Origin: UBA5078 sp040384465
GTDB lineage: Bacteria > Pseudomonadota > Gammaproteobacteria > Pseudomonadales > Pseudohongiellaceae
DNA length: 64,000 nt
Reading direction: 5' to 3'
Assembly: GCA_040384465.1 (NCBI GenBank)
Contig: JAZKJF010000009.1
Location: 62,001 to 126,000 of the forward strand
Positions 33,154 to 42,614 of this stretch are shown here, piece after piece. Under the pieces are notes generated by a model. That model made no database searches, was not told where the DNA came from, and was given only the letters and a program-made list of their open reading frames with translations. Made by a program: the position numbers and the translations under genes. The stretch's first letter is position 1. Each line of letters begins with the position of its first letter.

Positions 33154-34074
33154 ATGAAAATCGGCGTACTGTCCAGAAACAGCAAGCTTTACTCCACACG
33201 CAGACTCGTGGAGGCAGCAAGAGCACGAGGCCACGACGTGCGTGTAGTCGATGTTCTGAAGTGCTATATGAACATCACCGCCAACAACCCGATTGTGTAT
33301 TACAAAGGGCCGGGATCGGTAGCGCCAGAAGCCCTCGAATTCGATGCCGTGATTCCTCGCATCGGCGCCAGCGTCACTGGCTATGGCTGTGCGGTACTGC
33401 GTCAGTTCGAAGTCTGCGGCATCTACTCTGTGAATGAATCCATCGCCATCACCCGCTCCCGCGACAAACTGCGCGCTCACCAGTTGCTGGCGCGCAAGGG
33501 AATCGGTCAACCGATTACCAGTTATGCTCATTCGGCTGATGCCACCAGCGATCTCATCGCCTCCGTCGGTGGCGCTCCTCTGGTCGTCAAGATCATGGAG
33601 AGTACGCATGGCAACGGGGTGGTGTTGGCTGAAACCGACAAGGCTGCTGAAGCCCTGATCACCGCTTTCCGAGGACTGGAAGCCGACTTCCTGGTGCAGG
33701 AATTCATCAAGGAATCCGGGGGTGCCGATATCCGCTGTTTCGTGATTGGTGACCGTGTGATTGCAGCGATGCAACGCACCGCGCAACCCGGCGAATTCCG
33801 CTCCAATCTGCATCGCGGGGGCACCGCTTCGGTGGTGAGACTTCGCCCTGACGAGCGCAAACTGGCCGTCAAAGCAGCGCAGGTGATGGGTCTGGACGTG
33901 GCGGGTGTGGATATCATCCGCTCCAATCATGGCCCGCTGGTGTTGGAGGTAAACTCTTCACCGGGTCTGGAGGGAATCGAGAGAGCGACCGGCAAAGACA
34001 TCGCAGGCGCCATCATTCAGTACATGGAAAAAGACAGCCTCAAGGGCCCGAACAAGATGAAGGGCAAAGGTTAA
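33154..34074 (+). CDS. rimK: Ribosomal protein S6 modification protein, ATP-grasp glutamate ligase
   Basis: 306 residues, full RimK. N-terminal domain MKIGVLSRNSKLYSTRRLVEAARARGH, ATP-grasp central SRDKLRAHQLLARKGIGQP, PLVVKIMESTHGNGVVLAET, and catalytic FVIGDRVIAAMQRTA...DVAGVDIIRSNHGPLVLEVNSSPGLEGIE. It adds Glu residues to the C-terminus of ribosomal protein S6. Length and all metal/ATP positions intact. Followed by a half REP. Confidence 0.95.
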   Translation: MKIGVLSRNSKLYSTRRLVEAARARGHDVRVVDVLKCYMNITANNPIVYYKGPGSVAPEALEFDAVIPRIGASVTGYGCAVLRQFEVCGIYSVNESIAITRSRDKLRAHQLLARKGIGQPITSYAHSADATSDLIASVGGAPLVVKIMESTHGNGVVLAETDKAAEALITAFRGLEADFLVQEFIKESGGADIRCFVIGDRVIAAMQRTAQPGEFRSNLHRGGTASVVRLRPDERKLAVKAAQVMGLDVAGVDIIRSNHGPLVLEVNSSPGLEGIERATGKDIAGAIIQYMEKDSLKGPNKMKGKG

Positions 34075-34085
34075 CCCCCCTTTTT

Positions 34086-34184
34086 CTGTAGGAGCCTGCC
34101 CTGCAGGCGACCTTTTAAGGAAAAACGCCATCCCTGGCTGCATCCCTGTTCTCGTCCGTGAAAGTGCATCCCTGCACGTCCGTG
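34086..34184. repeat. Orphan REP half-arm and short CGTCCGTG/TGCATCCCTG repeats
   Basis: 34086-34112 is one arm of the TGTAGGAGC hairpin without its partner. It is followed by TGCATCCCTG twice (34139-34148, 34165-34174), the second inside the hairpin GTGCA-TCCC-TGCAC, and by CGTCCGTG twice (34153-34160, 34177-34184). Lies between convergent rimK and the next gene. Confidence 0.6.
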
Positions 34185-34185
34185 T

Positions 34186-34908
34186 CTACTCCGCGCTTCC
34201 CAGCACCGTCCAAGTCACTGCATCCCTGACCTCAGTTCCGTCGGTCAATCTCAGCTTCACCACCATCGTATGCGTCCCCACCGTCAGAAAATCCGAGAAG
34301 CCGGGGCACCGGTAGGTCTTGCCTGTCGTCGTCATCTGCCCTTGCTTCAAGCACTGCAGCAACGGGGTCGACACATTCACCCAGTTCTGAGTCCCGGTAT
34401 TTTTGCCGAACAAGAAGGCTTCGCCCGACACGATGGATTCACTGTGCTCAAGCACCATACCGAAATCGAACTTCTGCTTGCTGAAATAGGTGCCGGAGGC
34501 GGGAGTCAGGGTCAGCTTCCTCTGACTGTAACCATGACTGACCACACTCAAGGTCGTCTGAGTGCTGCTCAGTGCCTCATTGATGCGAACCTGTACAACA
34601 TACTCACCTGGCGCCAGGCTGCCGATTTCCTGCGTGAACTCCAATGGCACGATCACTGCCACACACAGCGCGGCAGGATCGGTAGTGAGCGTGGCATCGA
34701 TGGTGATCTTGTTACCGGTGATCGCAAACTTGTTGGCGACACGCACGCAAGGGTCACCCTTGAGGCCCTTGACGCTCACGCTGATATGGCTGCGATCCGT
34801 GATAGCAGCGGGGGAAATGTCGATTTCGCTGATTTCACCCCACTGCGCCCATACCGGTGCAGAACAGAATGATGCTATTAAAAACAATGATTTGATGAGG
34901 TCCTTCAT
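34186..34908 (-). CDS. Secreted beta-sandwich-like protein of unknown function
   Basis: 240 residues. Sec signal peptide cut at VWAQ, GGAG 7 nt before ATG. The rest is strand-rich with Thr/Val repeats, e.g. ITIDATLTTDPAALCVAVIVPLEFTQEIGSLAPGEYVVQVRI, resembling Ig-like/carbohydrate-module folds, but no family is recognised. Two or more Cys may form disulphides in the periplasm. Probably monocistronic: convergent with rimK and separated from the ABC cluster by a REP. Confidence 0.6.
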   Translation of the reverse strand: MKDLIKSLFLIASFCSAPVWAQWGEISEIDISPAAITDRSHISVSVKGLKGDPCVRVANKFAITGNKITIDATLTTDPAALCVAVIVPLEFTQEIGSLAPGEYVVQVRINEALSSTQTTLSVVSHGYSQRKLTLTPASGTYFSKQKFDFGMVLEHSESIVSGEAFLFGKNTGTQNWVNVSTPLLQCLKQGQMTTTGKTYRCPGFSDFLTVGTHTMVVKLRLTDGTEVRDAVTWTVLGSAE

Positions 34909-35044
34909 GAATTTCTCCGATAGTAATTTGCTACTTCCATTTGCTTGTGGGAATCATTCCCACGAAATAATAGTAACAACAGTCCAGCGTCTGAGAAGTG
35001 ACGGGACGCACACGGATGTAATTTTGATAAGGAGCTATTGATCT

Positions 35045-35116
35045 CTGTGGGAGCTTGCCTGCAAGCGATTGCGTATTTAGCAACAACCACAATCGCTTGC
35101 AGGCAAGCTCCCACAG
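35045..35116. repeat. 27-bp perfect REP-like inverted repeat
   Basis: Arms 35045-35071 and 35090-35116 are exact reverse complements (27 bp) around 18 nt; tips CTGTGGGAGC/GCTCCCACAG, core TTGCCTGCAAGCGATTG. Lies 7 nt beyond the stop of the DppF-like gene, in the position of a transcript terminator. Confidence 0.9.
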
Positions 35117-35123
35117 TGGGCAA

Positions 35124-36116
35124 TCAGAGGTTGTACAGGTGACACGACACCGGCTGACGATCAGCGCTGAGCATTGGCGTGGTGCTGCGGCACACATTCA
35201 TCACCTTGGGACAGCGGGTATGGAACGCACAGCCTGAGGGCGGATTGATCGGCGAGGGCACGTCGCCCACCAGCACCTGCCGATGGGATTTGTGGTGCGG
35301 GTCCGGCACGGGAATGGCCGAGATGAGGGACTGGGTGTAAGGGTGCCGTGCAGTGCGATAGATGCTCTCCCCGTCGCCACTCTCCACGATCTTGCCTAGG
35401 TACATGATCGCGATGCGATCGGAGATATGCTTCACCACCGCGAGATCATGCGCGATGAAGAGATACGAAAGATTGAACTCCTTCTGCAGATCGATCAGCA
35501 GATTGAGAATCTGGCTCTGGATCGAGACGTCCAGCGCCGACACCGGCTCGTCGCAGATGATCAGTTTGGGATTCAGCGCGATGGAGCGGGCAATGCCGAT
35601 ACGCTGCCGCTGACCGCCGGAAAACTCGAAGGGATAACGCGTCACCGAGCGCGCAGGCAAGCCCACCACCTCCAGCAACTCCTTGACCCGCTGGCGCCGG
35701 AAAGCTTTATCGCCAATGTTCTGTACCACAAACGGTTCTTCGAGAATCTCTCCCACCGTGTGTCGCGAATTGAGCGACTCCATCGGGTCCTGAAAGATCA
35801 TCTGGATATCGCGCCGGAACGGCATCAGCGGCTTGCGGCCCAGACGGCTGATGTCCGTGCCATTGAAAATTACCTCTCCTGATGTAGGCTGATACAGCCG
35901 CGCAATACAGCGCCCCAGCGTGGATTTCCCACAACCGGATTCGCCCACCAGGCCCAGCGTCTCGCCCGGCATGATGTCGAAGCTGACCCCGTCCACCGCC
36001 TTGTTGTATTTGCCCGTGCGCATGAAGATGCCTTCCTTCACGGGAAAGTGCATCTTCAGATCGCGGACCTGCAAGAGCGGGGAAACGGAAGAATTCGCCA
36101 GAGGGATCACACTCAT
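35124..36116 (-). CDS. Peptide ABC transporter ATP-binding protein (DppF/OppF-like), cluster 1
   Basis: 330 residues, last gene of the first importer. Walker A GESGCGKST, Q-loop QDPMESLN, signature FSGGQRQR, Walker B LIICDEPVSALD, H-loop AHDL, and the oligopeptide-ABC C-terminal extension with CAFHTRCP, whose Cys-rich tail is typical. Hydrolyses ATP with its partner DppD-like subunit. Start overlaps the upstream stop by 4 nt. Confidence 0.92.
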   Translation of the reverse strand: MSVIPLANSSVSPLLQVRDLKMHFPVKEGIFMRTGKYNKAVDGVSFDIMPGETLGLVGESGCGKSTLGRCIARLYQPTSGEVIFNGTDISRLGRKPLMPFRRDIQMIFQDPMESLNSRHTVGEILEEPFVVQNIGDKAFRRQRVKELLEVVGLPARSVTRYPFEFSGGQRQRIGIARSIALNPKLIICDEPVSALDVSIQSQILNLLIDLQKEFNLSYLFIAHDLAVVKHISDRIAIMYLGKIVESGDGESIYRTARHPYTQSLISAIPVPDPHHKSHRQVLVGDVPSPINPPSGCAFHTRCPKVMNVCRSTTPMLSADRQPVSCHLYNL

Positions 36117-37165
36117 GCCACAGCACTCATCTTGAAGGTTGCACTGTCGCCGCCCGCGCCCGCGTTGCCATGCACACTGGCATTCTCCTTGAGATCACGC
36201 CACTCGAAGCAGCTGACCTCATGCCCCGGATTCACCGTTTCAATCGACGGCACCGCCTGCGTACAGGAATCCTGACGGAAACGGCAGCGGTTCTCGAAGC
36301 GGCAACCGGCAGGTAAATCAAGCAGACCCGGCACCATGCCCGGGATGATGCTCAAGCGCGACTTGGGTGTGCTGTCCAAACGCGGGATCGATTCCAGCAG
36401 GCCGCGCGTGTAAGGATGAGTCGGATGATCGAAGACATCGTAGACACTGCCCTTCTCCGCCACCTTGCCCGCGTACATCACCACCACCGACGAACAGGTC
36501 TCGGCGATCACGCCCAGATCATGGGTAATCAGCATCACCGCCATGCCCATGTCGTTCTGAAGCTCCTTGATCAGTTCGAGGATCTGCGCCTGAATGGTCA
36601 CGTCGAGCGCGGTCGTGGGTTCATCGGCAATCAGCAGGCTCGGCTGGCACGCCAGCGCCATCGCGATCACCACGCGCTGCCGCATGCCGCCGGAGAGCTG
36701 ATGCGGATATTCGCCCATGCGGATGTCCGGTGCGGGAATGCCAACCTTGTCGAGCATCGCCACTGCTTCGAGCAACGCCTGCTGCTTGGAGAGGGGTTTG
36801 TGCAGCAACAGCACTTCGGTGAGCTGGCGGCCGATGGTGTGCACGGGATTGAGTGCGGTCATCGGCTCCTGGAAGACCATGCCGATGCGGGCGCCGCGGA
36901 TTTTTTGCATCTCCGTCAATGGCAGCGTGACGAGATCGCGCCCTTGAAACAGGATGGAGCCGCCGACGATCTGCCCCATGGGCTGGGGCAGCAGACGCAT
37001 GATGGATTGCGCGGTCACGCTCTTGCCACAGCCCGACTCTCCAACCACGCCAAGCGTCTCACCGGCAGCAATGGTGAAACTGACATCATCGACCGCGCGG
37101 ACACGACCTTCATCAGTATCAAATTCAGTGATCAGGTGACTGACCGTCAGCAAGGGTTCCGACAT
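36113..37165 (-). CDS. Peptide ABC transporter ATP-binding protein (DppD/OppD-like), cluster 1
   Basis: 350 residues from ATG 37165 (GGAA 7 nt upstream). Walker A GESGCGKSV, signature LSGGMRQR, Walker B LLIADEPTTALD, H-loop THDLG, and the family C-terminus GCRFENRCRFRQDSC. It forms the heterodimeric ATPase with the DppF-like subunit. The gene is 34 nt from the substrate-binding protein gene and clearly in its operon. Confidence 0.92.
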   Translation of the reverse strand: MSEPLLTVSHLITEFDTDEGRVRAVDDVSFTIAAGETLGVVGESGCGKSVTAQSIMRLLPQPMGQIVGGSILFQGRDLVTLPLTEMQKIRGARIGMVFQEPMTALNPVHTIGRQLTEVLLLHKPLSKQQALLEAVAMLDKVGIPAPDIRMGEYPHQLSGGMRQRVVIAMALACQPSLLIADEPTTALDVTIQAQILELIKELQNDMGMAVMLITHDLGVIAETCSSVVVMYAGKVAEKGSVYDVFDHPTHPYTRGLLESIPRLDSTPKSRLSIIPGMVPGLLDLPAGCRFENRCRFRQDSCTQAVPSIETVNPGHEVSCFEWRDLKENASVHGNAGAGGDSATFKMSAVA

Positions 37166-37199
37166 CAATGGTTCCAATATCAATTATTTCAGCTCGGGC

Positions 37200-39173
37200 C
37201 TACAACTCTTCTTTGTACTGATCATACACGTTGATCTGTGGCTCGAAAGCCTGCCCGGAGCGGCGCGCCGCCAGCGTCTCTTCTTTCACAGCCGGATCGA
37301 ACCAGTGCACAAACAATTCACCCGCAGAATCGGAATGCTTGTGGTTGAAATTCTCGGGGAATTTCACCCAGCGCCAATGTCCGATGCGATAGAACGACTG
37401 CACGAATCCCGGTACAAAGGAGGCGTGGTCATGATGCATCTGGATCATCTGATGCGCCAGTTGCACCATTTCATCCTTGTCGGAAGCAACGGTGTATTGG
37501 TTAACCAGCTGATCAAACTCGTAATCGGCAAAGCTCTCCAGATTATTGGTCTGCACTTTAATTTGCCGTGCCGGGTTCACACTGCCATCTTCGAGGAAAG
37601 CGTCATCGTAGGCATTGTCGGAATGGTAGGACTCCCAGAAACGCGGATACATTTCCAGGAATACTCCGAAGGCCGTGAATTGAATCTCGTGCTGCTTCTC
37701 CTGCACCTTCTTGAATGCCGCCGTGCCGTCCAGCACTTCGATGCGGAAGTCGAGGCCCGCCTTGGCGGCTTCCTCTTTGAGGATCGTCAACACCGGGGCC
37801 AATGATTCATAACCACTGGTGACGGTGAATGACAGGCGCTGGCCTTCTGCATTCGTGAGAATGCCATCCGGGCCTCGCTGCGTGAAACCGGCGGCAGCAA
37901 AGTGTTCCTGCGCCTTGTCGATGTCGAAAGGCCGGGCGCGCACAGCGGCGTTCGAGAATTCCCCGAAACCATCGAAAGCCGTGTTCATGCGCTGATACTC
38001 GCCACGGAAATACTTCTCGATCACCAGATCCCAGTTAGTCGCATAGTTGATCCCCAGACGGACATCGAGGTTATTCAGCAATGGACGATCCGTGTTGATC
38101 CACAAACCGTAATTGGGGCGCGGACGTTGATTGTAGAAAACTGACTTGTGGATATAACCGTTTTGCACATCGGGATCAGTGTCTGGCAGCTTCTCGTACC
38201 AGTATTCAGCCAGACTCAAGCCGAACATGTCGAGGTCGCCCACCTTGAAGGCTTCAAACATCTTGGCTGTATCTCGGATCACCGAAATGTATACCTGCTC
38301 GGCGTTGTAACGGTTGCGCCAGAACTTCTTGTCATCAGCCCACCAGTTTTCAACACGAGTCAGGGTGACAGAGCGCCCCTTGGCGATGTCTTCATCCTTG
38401 ATGTAGTAAGCCCCGGTGGTGGGCACGAAGCTCCACTGGTAACGGTCCACGAAATCCGGCCCGAAATCCGCATAGAAATGTTCCGGCACCGGGGTGTGTT
38501 CCAGGGCATGCGTCAACATGTCGGGCTTCGCTTCCGGCATGGTCATAGAAATGGTGTAGTCATCGTACTTGCTGATGTTGGTGTACTGGGTGCCGTACCA
38601 GTTGTTGTACCAAGGCGCGACGATGTGTTCGGAGCGGTTGAAGAAGAATAGAAAGAAGTAATCGTCAGCAGTCACTGGCTCACCATCTGACCAGCGCGCA
38701 TCCGGGTCGAGCTTGATATAGACCGTCTTGGTCGCCGGAGATACTGCCCATGAAGTGGCCAGCCCGGGATAGTAATCAAACTCGTCCGGGTGGCGATGGG
38801 CGAGCATCACGGCTACGTTGTCCAGAATCCAGTTCCGGAAAGATCCATTGGAATCCGGGCCGACATGGCGCAGGGTACGCGGATAATCCTGCATTGCCTC
38901 GTATTGAATGCCTCCCGTCTTCGCCTCTGGAGAACCGATGTCCGGCAAATCAGCGCCGTCTTCCCAGACCAGGTCTGTTGGAATATCGGCTGGGGTTTTG
39001 AAGGAGAAGAAATCAGGATTCGCGGCATAGTAAGCCTGTGCCTGCTCAGAGCCCGACGGTCCAGTGGTCGGCGCCACTGCTGCGCTCTCGGGTTCGGACT
39101 CGCCTCCGCAAGCGCTCAGCAGCGTCGCCCCCAGGGCCAGCACCATCAGCTTGAAGCCAGAAAATTTAGTCAT
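37200..39173 (-). CDS. Extracellular solute-binding protein family 5 (YejA-like lipoprotein)
   Basis: 657 residues from ATG 39173 (GGAG upstream; an earlier ATG at 39203 overlapping the permease stop is less likely). Lipoprotein signal with LLSAC, Cys22. SBP_bac_5 body: GSFRNWILDN region, WSDGEPVTADDYFF, and FDGFGEFSNAAVR. Its length and the accompanying permeases match YejA-type binding proteins for microcin C-like and larger peptides. Lipid anchor in the inner membrane outer leaflet. Confidence 0.9.
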   Translation of the reverse strand: MTKFSGFKLMVLALGATLLSACGGESEPESAAVAPTTGPSGSEQAQAYYAANPDFFSFKTPADIPTDLVWEDGADLPDIGSPEAKTGGIQYEAMQDYPRTLRHVGPDSNGSFRNWILDNVAVMLAHRHPDEFDYYPGLATSWAVSPATKTVYIKLDPDARWSDGEPVTADDYFFLFFFNRSEHIVAPWYNNWYGTQYTNISKYDDYTISMTMPEAKPDMLTHALEHTPVPEHFYADFGPDFVDRYQWSFVPTTGAYYIKDEDIAKGRSVTLTRVENWWADDKKFWRNRYNAEQVYISVIRDTAKMFEAFKVGDLDMFGLSLAEYWYEKLPDTDPDVQNGYIHKSVFYNQRPRPNYGLWINTDRPLLNNLDVRLGINYATNWDLVIEKYFRGEYQRMNTAFDGFGEFSNAAVRARPFDIDKAQEHFAAAGFTQRGPDGILTNAEGQRLSFTVTSGYESLAPVLTILKEEAAKAGLDFRIEVLDGTAAFKKVQEKQHEIQFTAFGVFLEMYPRFWESYHSDNAYDDAFLEDGSVNPARQIKVQTNNLESFADYEFDQLVNQYTVASDKDEMVQLAHQMIQMHHDHASFVPGFVQSFYRIGHWRWVKFPENFNHKHSDSAGELFVHWFDPAVKEETLAARRSGQAFEPQINVYDQYKEEL

Positions 39174-39199
39174 GTGGATGCTCTCCAGATTCAGATCGG

Positions 39200-40270
39200 T
39201 CATTTGTATACGGTAAATTTTTTCGGGTCAAAGGATTCTCTGACTGCCTCGCCAATGAACGTCACCAGTGTCAGGATCACCACCAGCGTGCCGAACGCCG
39301 ACATGACGATCCACGGAGCGGTGCGCAAATTCTCGGTACCCTGCTTCAGCAGCTCCCCCAGACTCGGCGTGGGCGGTGGCAGCCCGAAGCCCAGGAAGTC
39401 CAGCGCCGTGACGGCGGTGATCGCCGATACGATGGTAAAGGGCATGAACGTCACCATGGTCGCCAGTGTATTGGGCAGCACGTGGTGGAAAATAATCCGG
39501 GCATCCGAGGCTCCGATTATACGGGCAGCGGACACATAATCCCGCGCCTTCTGCTTGTAGGTTTCCGTGCGCATGTAGTAGGTCATCGACGTCCACGAGA
39601 ACAACACCATCACCGCGAGCAGAATGGCGATCCGCGTCGAGATGGAAAAGGTCGCTGGAATCACCGAGAAGATAATAATGACCATGTAAAGGAACGGAAT
39701 ATTGCTCCATATCTCGATGACGCGCTGAAACAGCAGATCGAACCAGCCCCCGAGATAGCCCATGGCCGACCCGACACTGATGCCGATGGCATAGACCGCC
39801 GCGAGGAAGCCCAGTGAGAAGAACAACGCGATGCGCGTGCCATAGAAGAGTCTTGCAAGAATGTCGCGGCTGGTGGTGTCGGTGCCGAGATAATGTTTCT
39901 GTTCAAATGAGGGAGGGTCGGCCTTGAAGATGCCGGTCACCGTATGATTCTCGTTGGGACTGTAGGGGACCAGAGGCAGCAGCACCCAGTTGTCGCCACC
40001 CTCTTGTTCGAAGCGCGCCTGCAAATCGCGATAATTGGTTTCATAGCTGTATTGGAAACCAAAGTCCGTCCCGGGATGGAAATCCGTGTAAGTCGGGAAG
40101 AACAACTCCCCTTCATAACTCACCACCAATGCGCGATTGTTGATGAGCAGCTCGCCAAACAGACTGACCACTACAATCGCCATGAGAATGACAAAGCTGT
40201 AGTAGCCGCGCTTGATCTCGCGAAAGCGACGCAACTTCTTCAGGGTTTGTGGATTCAGTCTCAGGCGCAT
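39200..40270 (-). CDS. Peptide ABC transporter permease, YejE-like
   Basis: 356 residues, BPD_transp_1 fold with N-terminal extra region. The long periplasmic segment after TM1 (ALVVSYEGELFFPTYTDFHPG...) is characteristic of YejE, absent from DppC. Permease loop EAA-like at the conserved RIIGASDARIIFHHVLPNTLA. Six predicted membrane helices. Pairs with the YejB-like permease upstream. Confidence 0.9.
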   Translation of the reverse strand: MRLRLNPQTLKKLRRFREIKRGYYSFVILMAIVVVSLFGELLINNRALVVSYEGELFFPTYTDFHPGTDFGFQYSYETNYRDLQARFEQEGGDNWVLLPLVPYSPNENHTVTGIFKADPPSFEQKHYLGTDTTSRDILARLFYGTRIALFFSLGFLAAVYAIGISVGSAMGYLGGWFDLLFQRVIEIWSNIPFLYMVIIIFSVIPATFSISTRIAILLAVMVLFSWTSMTYYMRTETYKQKARDYVSAARIIGASDARIIFHHVLPNTLATMVTFMPFTIVSAITAVTALDFLGFGLPPPTPSLGELLKQGTENLRTAPWIVMSAFGTLVVILTLVTFIGEAVRESFDPKKFTVYK

Positions 40271-40291
40271 GTCAGTTACTGTCGCTCCTGA

Positions 40292-41317
40292 TCACTGGAA
40301 ACGGATGCGCGGATCGACCAGCGCAACCAGAATGTCGGAAAGAATGTTGCCGATCAGCAACAGCAGACTCGCGAGCAGCACGACACCCATGACTACCGGA
40401 TAGTCGCGGTCGAGGATCGCCGTCAGGCCCAGCAGGCCGAAACCGTCGATATCGAAGATGGTCTCGATCAGGAAAGAGCCGGAGACCAGCAGCGTGATGT
40501 TCTGCCCGAAGGTCGTGGCGATGGGGATCATGGAATTGCGCATCGCATGACCGGTAACGGACTTGCGGAAGGACACGCCCTTGGCGACAGCAGTGCGGAT
40601 GTAGTCGGCGGCGAGGTTATCCATCAGATGGTTCTTCAGGAGTAGCGTCACCAGCGCGAAACTGCCCACCAGATAGCACAGCAACGGCAGCACCGAGTGA
40701 TGCACGAGATCGGTGAACTGTCCCCACGGCCCTTTTGAAGCGAACTGCAAACTGTAGAAACCTCCCATCGGAAACCATTCGAGTTTTACCGAGAAATACA
40801 GCAGCAACAGCGAACCCAATGCATAGCCGGGTATCGCGTATCCCACGAAGATAAGAATGGAAGAAATGTTGTCGACGATGGTGCGATGCTTGATGGCCTT
40901 GAGCACCCCCAGGGGGATACAGACAAGGTAGGTGATCACCAGCGTGACCAGCCCGTAGTAAAGCGACACCGGGAACCTCTGCTGGATGACATCCCACACT
41001 GGTTCGTTGTAGCGGTATGACGACCCGAGATCACCGGTCGCCACTTTACCGAGCCAATCGGCATAGCTGACCAGAATGGGTTTGTCGAAGCCGTAATATT
41101 CACGCAGCCGATCCAATTGATCCTGTGAGAGCGCCATGTTCTGGCCGGAAGAACGCGACGTGCTGCCACCGGCGCCGATGCTCAGCTGCTGAGCTTCCAT
41201 CATCGCTCTTTCCAGCGGCCCACCGGGAACCAGACGGGTGATGATGAACACAATGATCGTCACACCGATCAACGTCGGTGGAATCAACAGCAAACGGCGG
41301 AGAAAATAATCACGCAT
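40292..41317 (-). CDS. Peptide ABC transporter permease, YejB-like
   Basis: 341 residues, first gene of the operon. N-terminal MRDYFLRRLLLIPPTLIGVTIIVFIITRLVPGGP is the DppB/YejB-type start; a cytoplasmic EAA-like loop VAKGVSFRKSVTGHAMRNSMIP follows; ends ALVDPRIRFQ. The extra N-terminal segment (ERAMMEAQQL...) after TM1 is a YejB trait. The 331 bp upstream must hold the promoter of the five-gene operon. Confidence 0.92.
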   Translation of the reverse strand: MRDYFLRRLLLIPPTLIGVTIIVFIITRLVPGGPLERAMMEAQQLSIGAGGSTSRSSGQNMALSQDQLDRLREYYGFDKPILVSYADWLGKVATGDLGSSYRYNEPVWDVIQQRFPVSLYYGLVTLVITYLVCIPLGVLKAIKHRTIVDNISSILIFVGYAIPGYALGSLLLLYFSVKLEWFPMGGFYSLQFASKGPWGQFTDLVHHSVLPLLCYLVGSFALVTLLLKNHLMDNLAADYIRTAVAKGVSFRKSVTGHAMRNSMIPIATTFGQNITLLVSGSFLIETIFDIDGFGLLGLTAILDRDYPVVMGVVLLASLLLLIGNILSDILVALVDPRIRFQ

Positions 41318-41535
41318 TCGGTTCTTCTTGTTCGTACAGCTATTTCAAGGCAGCGGTGAGCATAACCGGTTTTTCAAGTAGAGCGAAGACTAATCCTTTT
41401 TCTTCCCGGCAGCCTGTCATTACGTTGTCACACCTCTTGTGCAGAATGCCGTCATGTCAGTCAGACAGCGGCTTCAATATCTCCCTTGGGCCGGGCCAGA
41501 TTCGACGTGGAGTTCCAACACTCTGAACTTTTTTG

Positions 41536-41565
41536 CGGCAGCCCTGGTGGTTGCCGTTTTTTTTT
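41536..41565 (+). terminator. Rho-independent terminator on the plus strand without an upstream gene
   Basis: Stem CGGCAGCC (41536-41543) / GGTTGCCG (41549-41556), one G-U pair, 5-nt loop CTGGT, followed by nine T (41557-41565). Textbook shape on the plus strand, but both neighbouring genes are on the minus strand, so a small RNA or antisense transcript may end here. Confidence 0.65.
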
Positions 41566-41571
41566 GCCCTA

Positions 41572-41640
41572 TGTAGGAGCCTGCCCTGCAGGCGATCTGA
41601 TCAGGCACAGGCCTGGTCGCCTGCAGGGCAGGTTCGTACA
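41572..41640. repeat. REP-like inverted repeat between the two ABC operons
   Basis: Arms 41572-41595 and 41617-41640, 24 bp with two mismatches, TGTAGGAGC subfamily. It is 9 bp beyond the stop of the second cluster's last gene. Confidence 0.85.
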
Positions 41641-41648
41641 GGATTCAA

Positions 41649-42614
41649 TCAGTAGAGGTGGCACGCCACCAGCCTGCCATCAGGCATCGGCTGGAGCTGC
41701 GGAGTCTTGTGCCGGCAGACCTCCATCACCTTGGGGCAGCGGCTGGCGAAGCGGCAGCCTTCCGGCACATTCACCGGCGAGGAAATCTCCCCGGTGATGG
41801 CGGTCGAGGGGCGCGAACGCTCAGTGTCAGGATCCGGCTCGGGGTTGGAGGCGATGAGCACCTGCGTGTAGGGGTGCAGCGGATGAAAGTAGACATCATT
41901 GACCGGGCCGATCTCCACCAGCGAACCGAGATACATCACCGCCATGCGGTCGCTGACATAACGCACCATAGACAGATCGTGAGCGATGAACAGCAAGGTC
42001 AGGCCCATGGTCTGCTTGAGTTCGTTGAGCAGGTTCACCACCTGTGCCTGCACCGAGACGTCGAGCGCCGAGATCGGTTCATCACACACCACGAACTCCG
42101 GCTCCAAGATCAGCGCGCGCGCAATGCCGATGCGCTGACGCTGGCCGCCTGAAAATTCGTGTGGATAGCGGGACAGATGATCGGCGTGCAGACCGACGCG
42201 CTCCAGCCACTCGGCAGCCTTATCGCGCGCCGCACTGAACGAGGCCAGACGATGCAGCAGCAGTCCCTCGGCGATGATCTCACCGACGGTCATACGCGGA
42301 TTCAGCGAGGAATACGGGTCCTGAAAAATCATCTGCATCTTGCGGGAGAAGCGCTGAAAATCCTTCGCCGCGTAACGCGCGGGCAACTGCTCACCGCGAT
42401 ACGCCACTGAGCCCGAGGTCTTGTCATGCAGACCGAGCAGCGTCTTGCCCAGCGTGGATTTACCAGAACCACTCTCGCCTACCAGACCCACAATTTCGCG
42501 CTCGGCAATCGTGAAGCTCACTTTGTCGACGGCATGCACGCGCTTGCCGTGGCCGAGATCGAAATAGCGCGTCAGTTCGCTGATGCGGACCAGATCGGCT
42601 CGTGAATCAGTCAT
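41649..42614 (-). CDS. Peptide ABC transporter ATP-binding protein (DppF-like), cluster 2
   Basis: 321 residues from ATG 42614 inside the end of the upstream gene (8-nt overlap). Walker A GESGSGKST, signature FSGGQRQR, Walker B FVVCDEPISALD, H-loop AHDLS, C-terminal SRCPKVMEVCRHKTP of the oligopeptide type. Paralogue of the cluster 1 subunit. Terminal gene of the second importer. Confidence 0.92.
   Translation of the reverse strand: MTDSRADLVRISELTRYFDLGHGKRVHAVDKVSFTIAEREIVGLVGESGSGKSTLGKTLLGLHDKTSGSVAYRGEQLPARYAAKDFQRFSRKMQMIFQDPYSSLNPRMTVGEIIAEGLLLHRLASFSAARDKAAEWLERVGLHADHLSRYPHEFSGGQRQRIGIARALILEPEFVVCDEPISALDVSVQAQVVNLLNELKQTMGLTLLFIAHDLSMVRYVSDRMAVMYLGSLVEIGPVNDVYFHPLHPYTQVLIASNPEPDPDTERSRPSTAITGEISSPVNVPEGCRFASRCPKVMEVCRHKTPQLQPMPDGRLVACHLY

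Larger units (their letters stand above)
41318..41648. other. 331-bp intergenic region with orphan terminator and REP hairpin
   Basis: Contains the promoter region for the YejB-like gene, the plus-strand terminator at 41536-41565 and the REP-like repeat at 41572-41640. No gene is evident on either strand; only short uncharacteristic reading frames. Confidence 0.5.

Noticed and set aside
31978..33930. 650-codon minus-strand frame spanning the TonB receptor end and rimK
   Set aside because: Runs across two well-supported plus-strand genes and a REP; no recognisable protein features.
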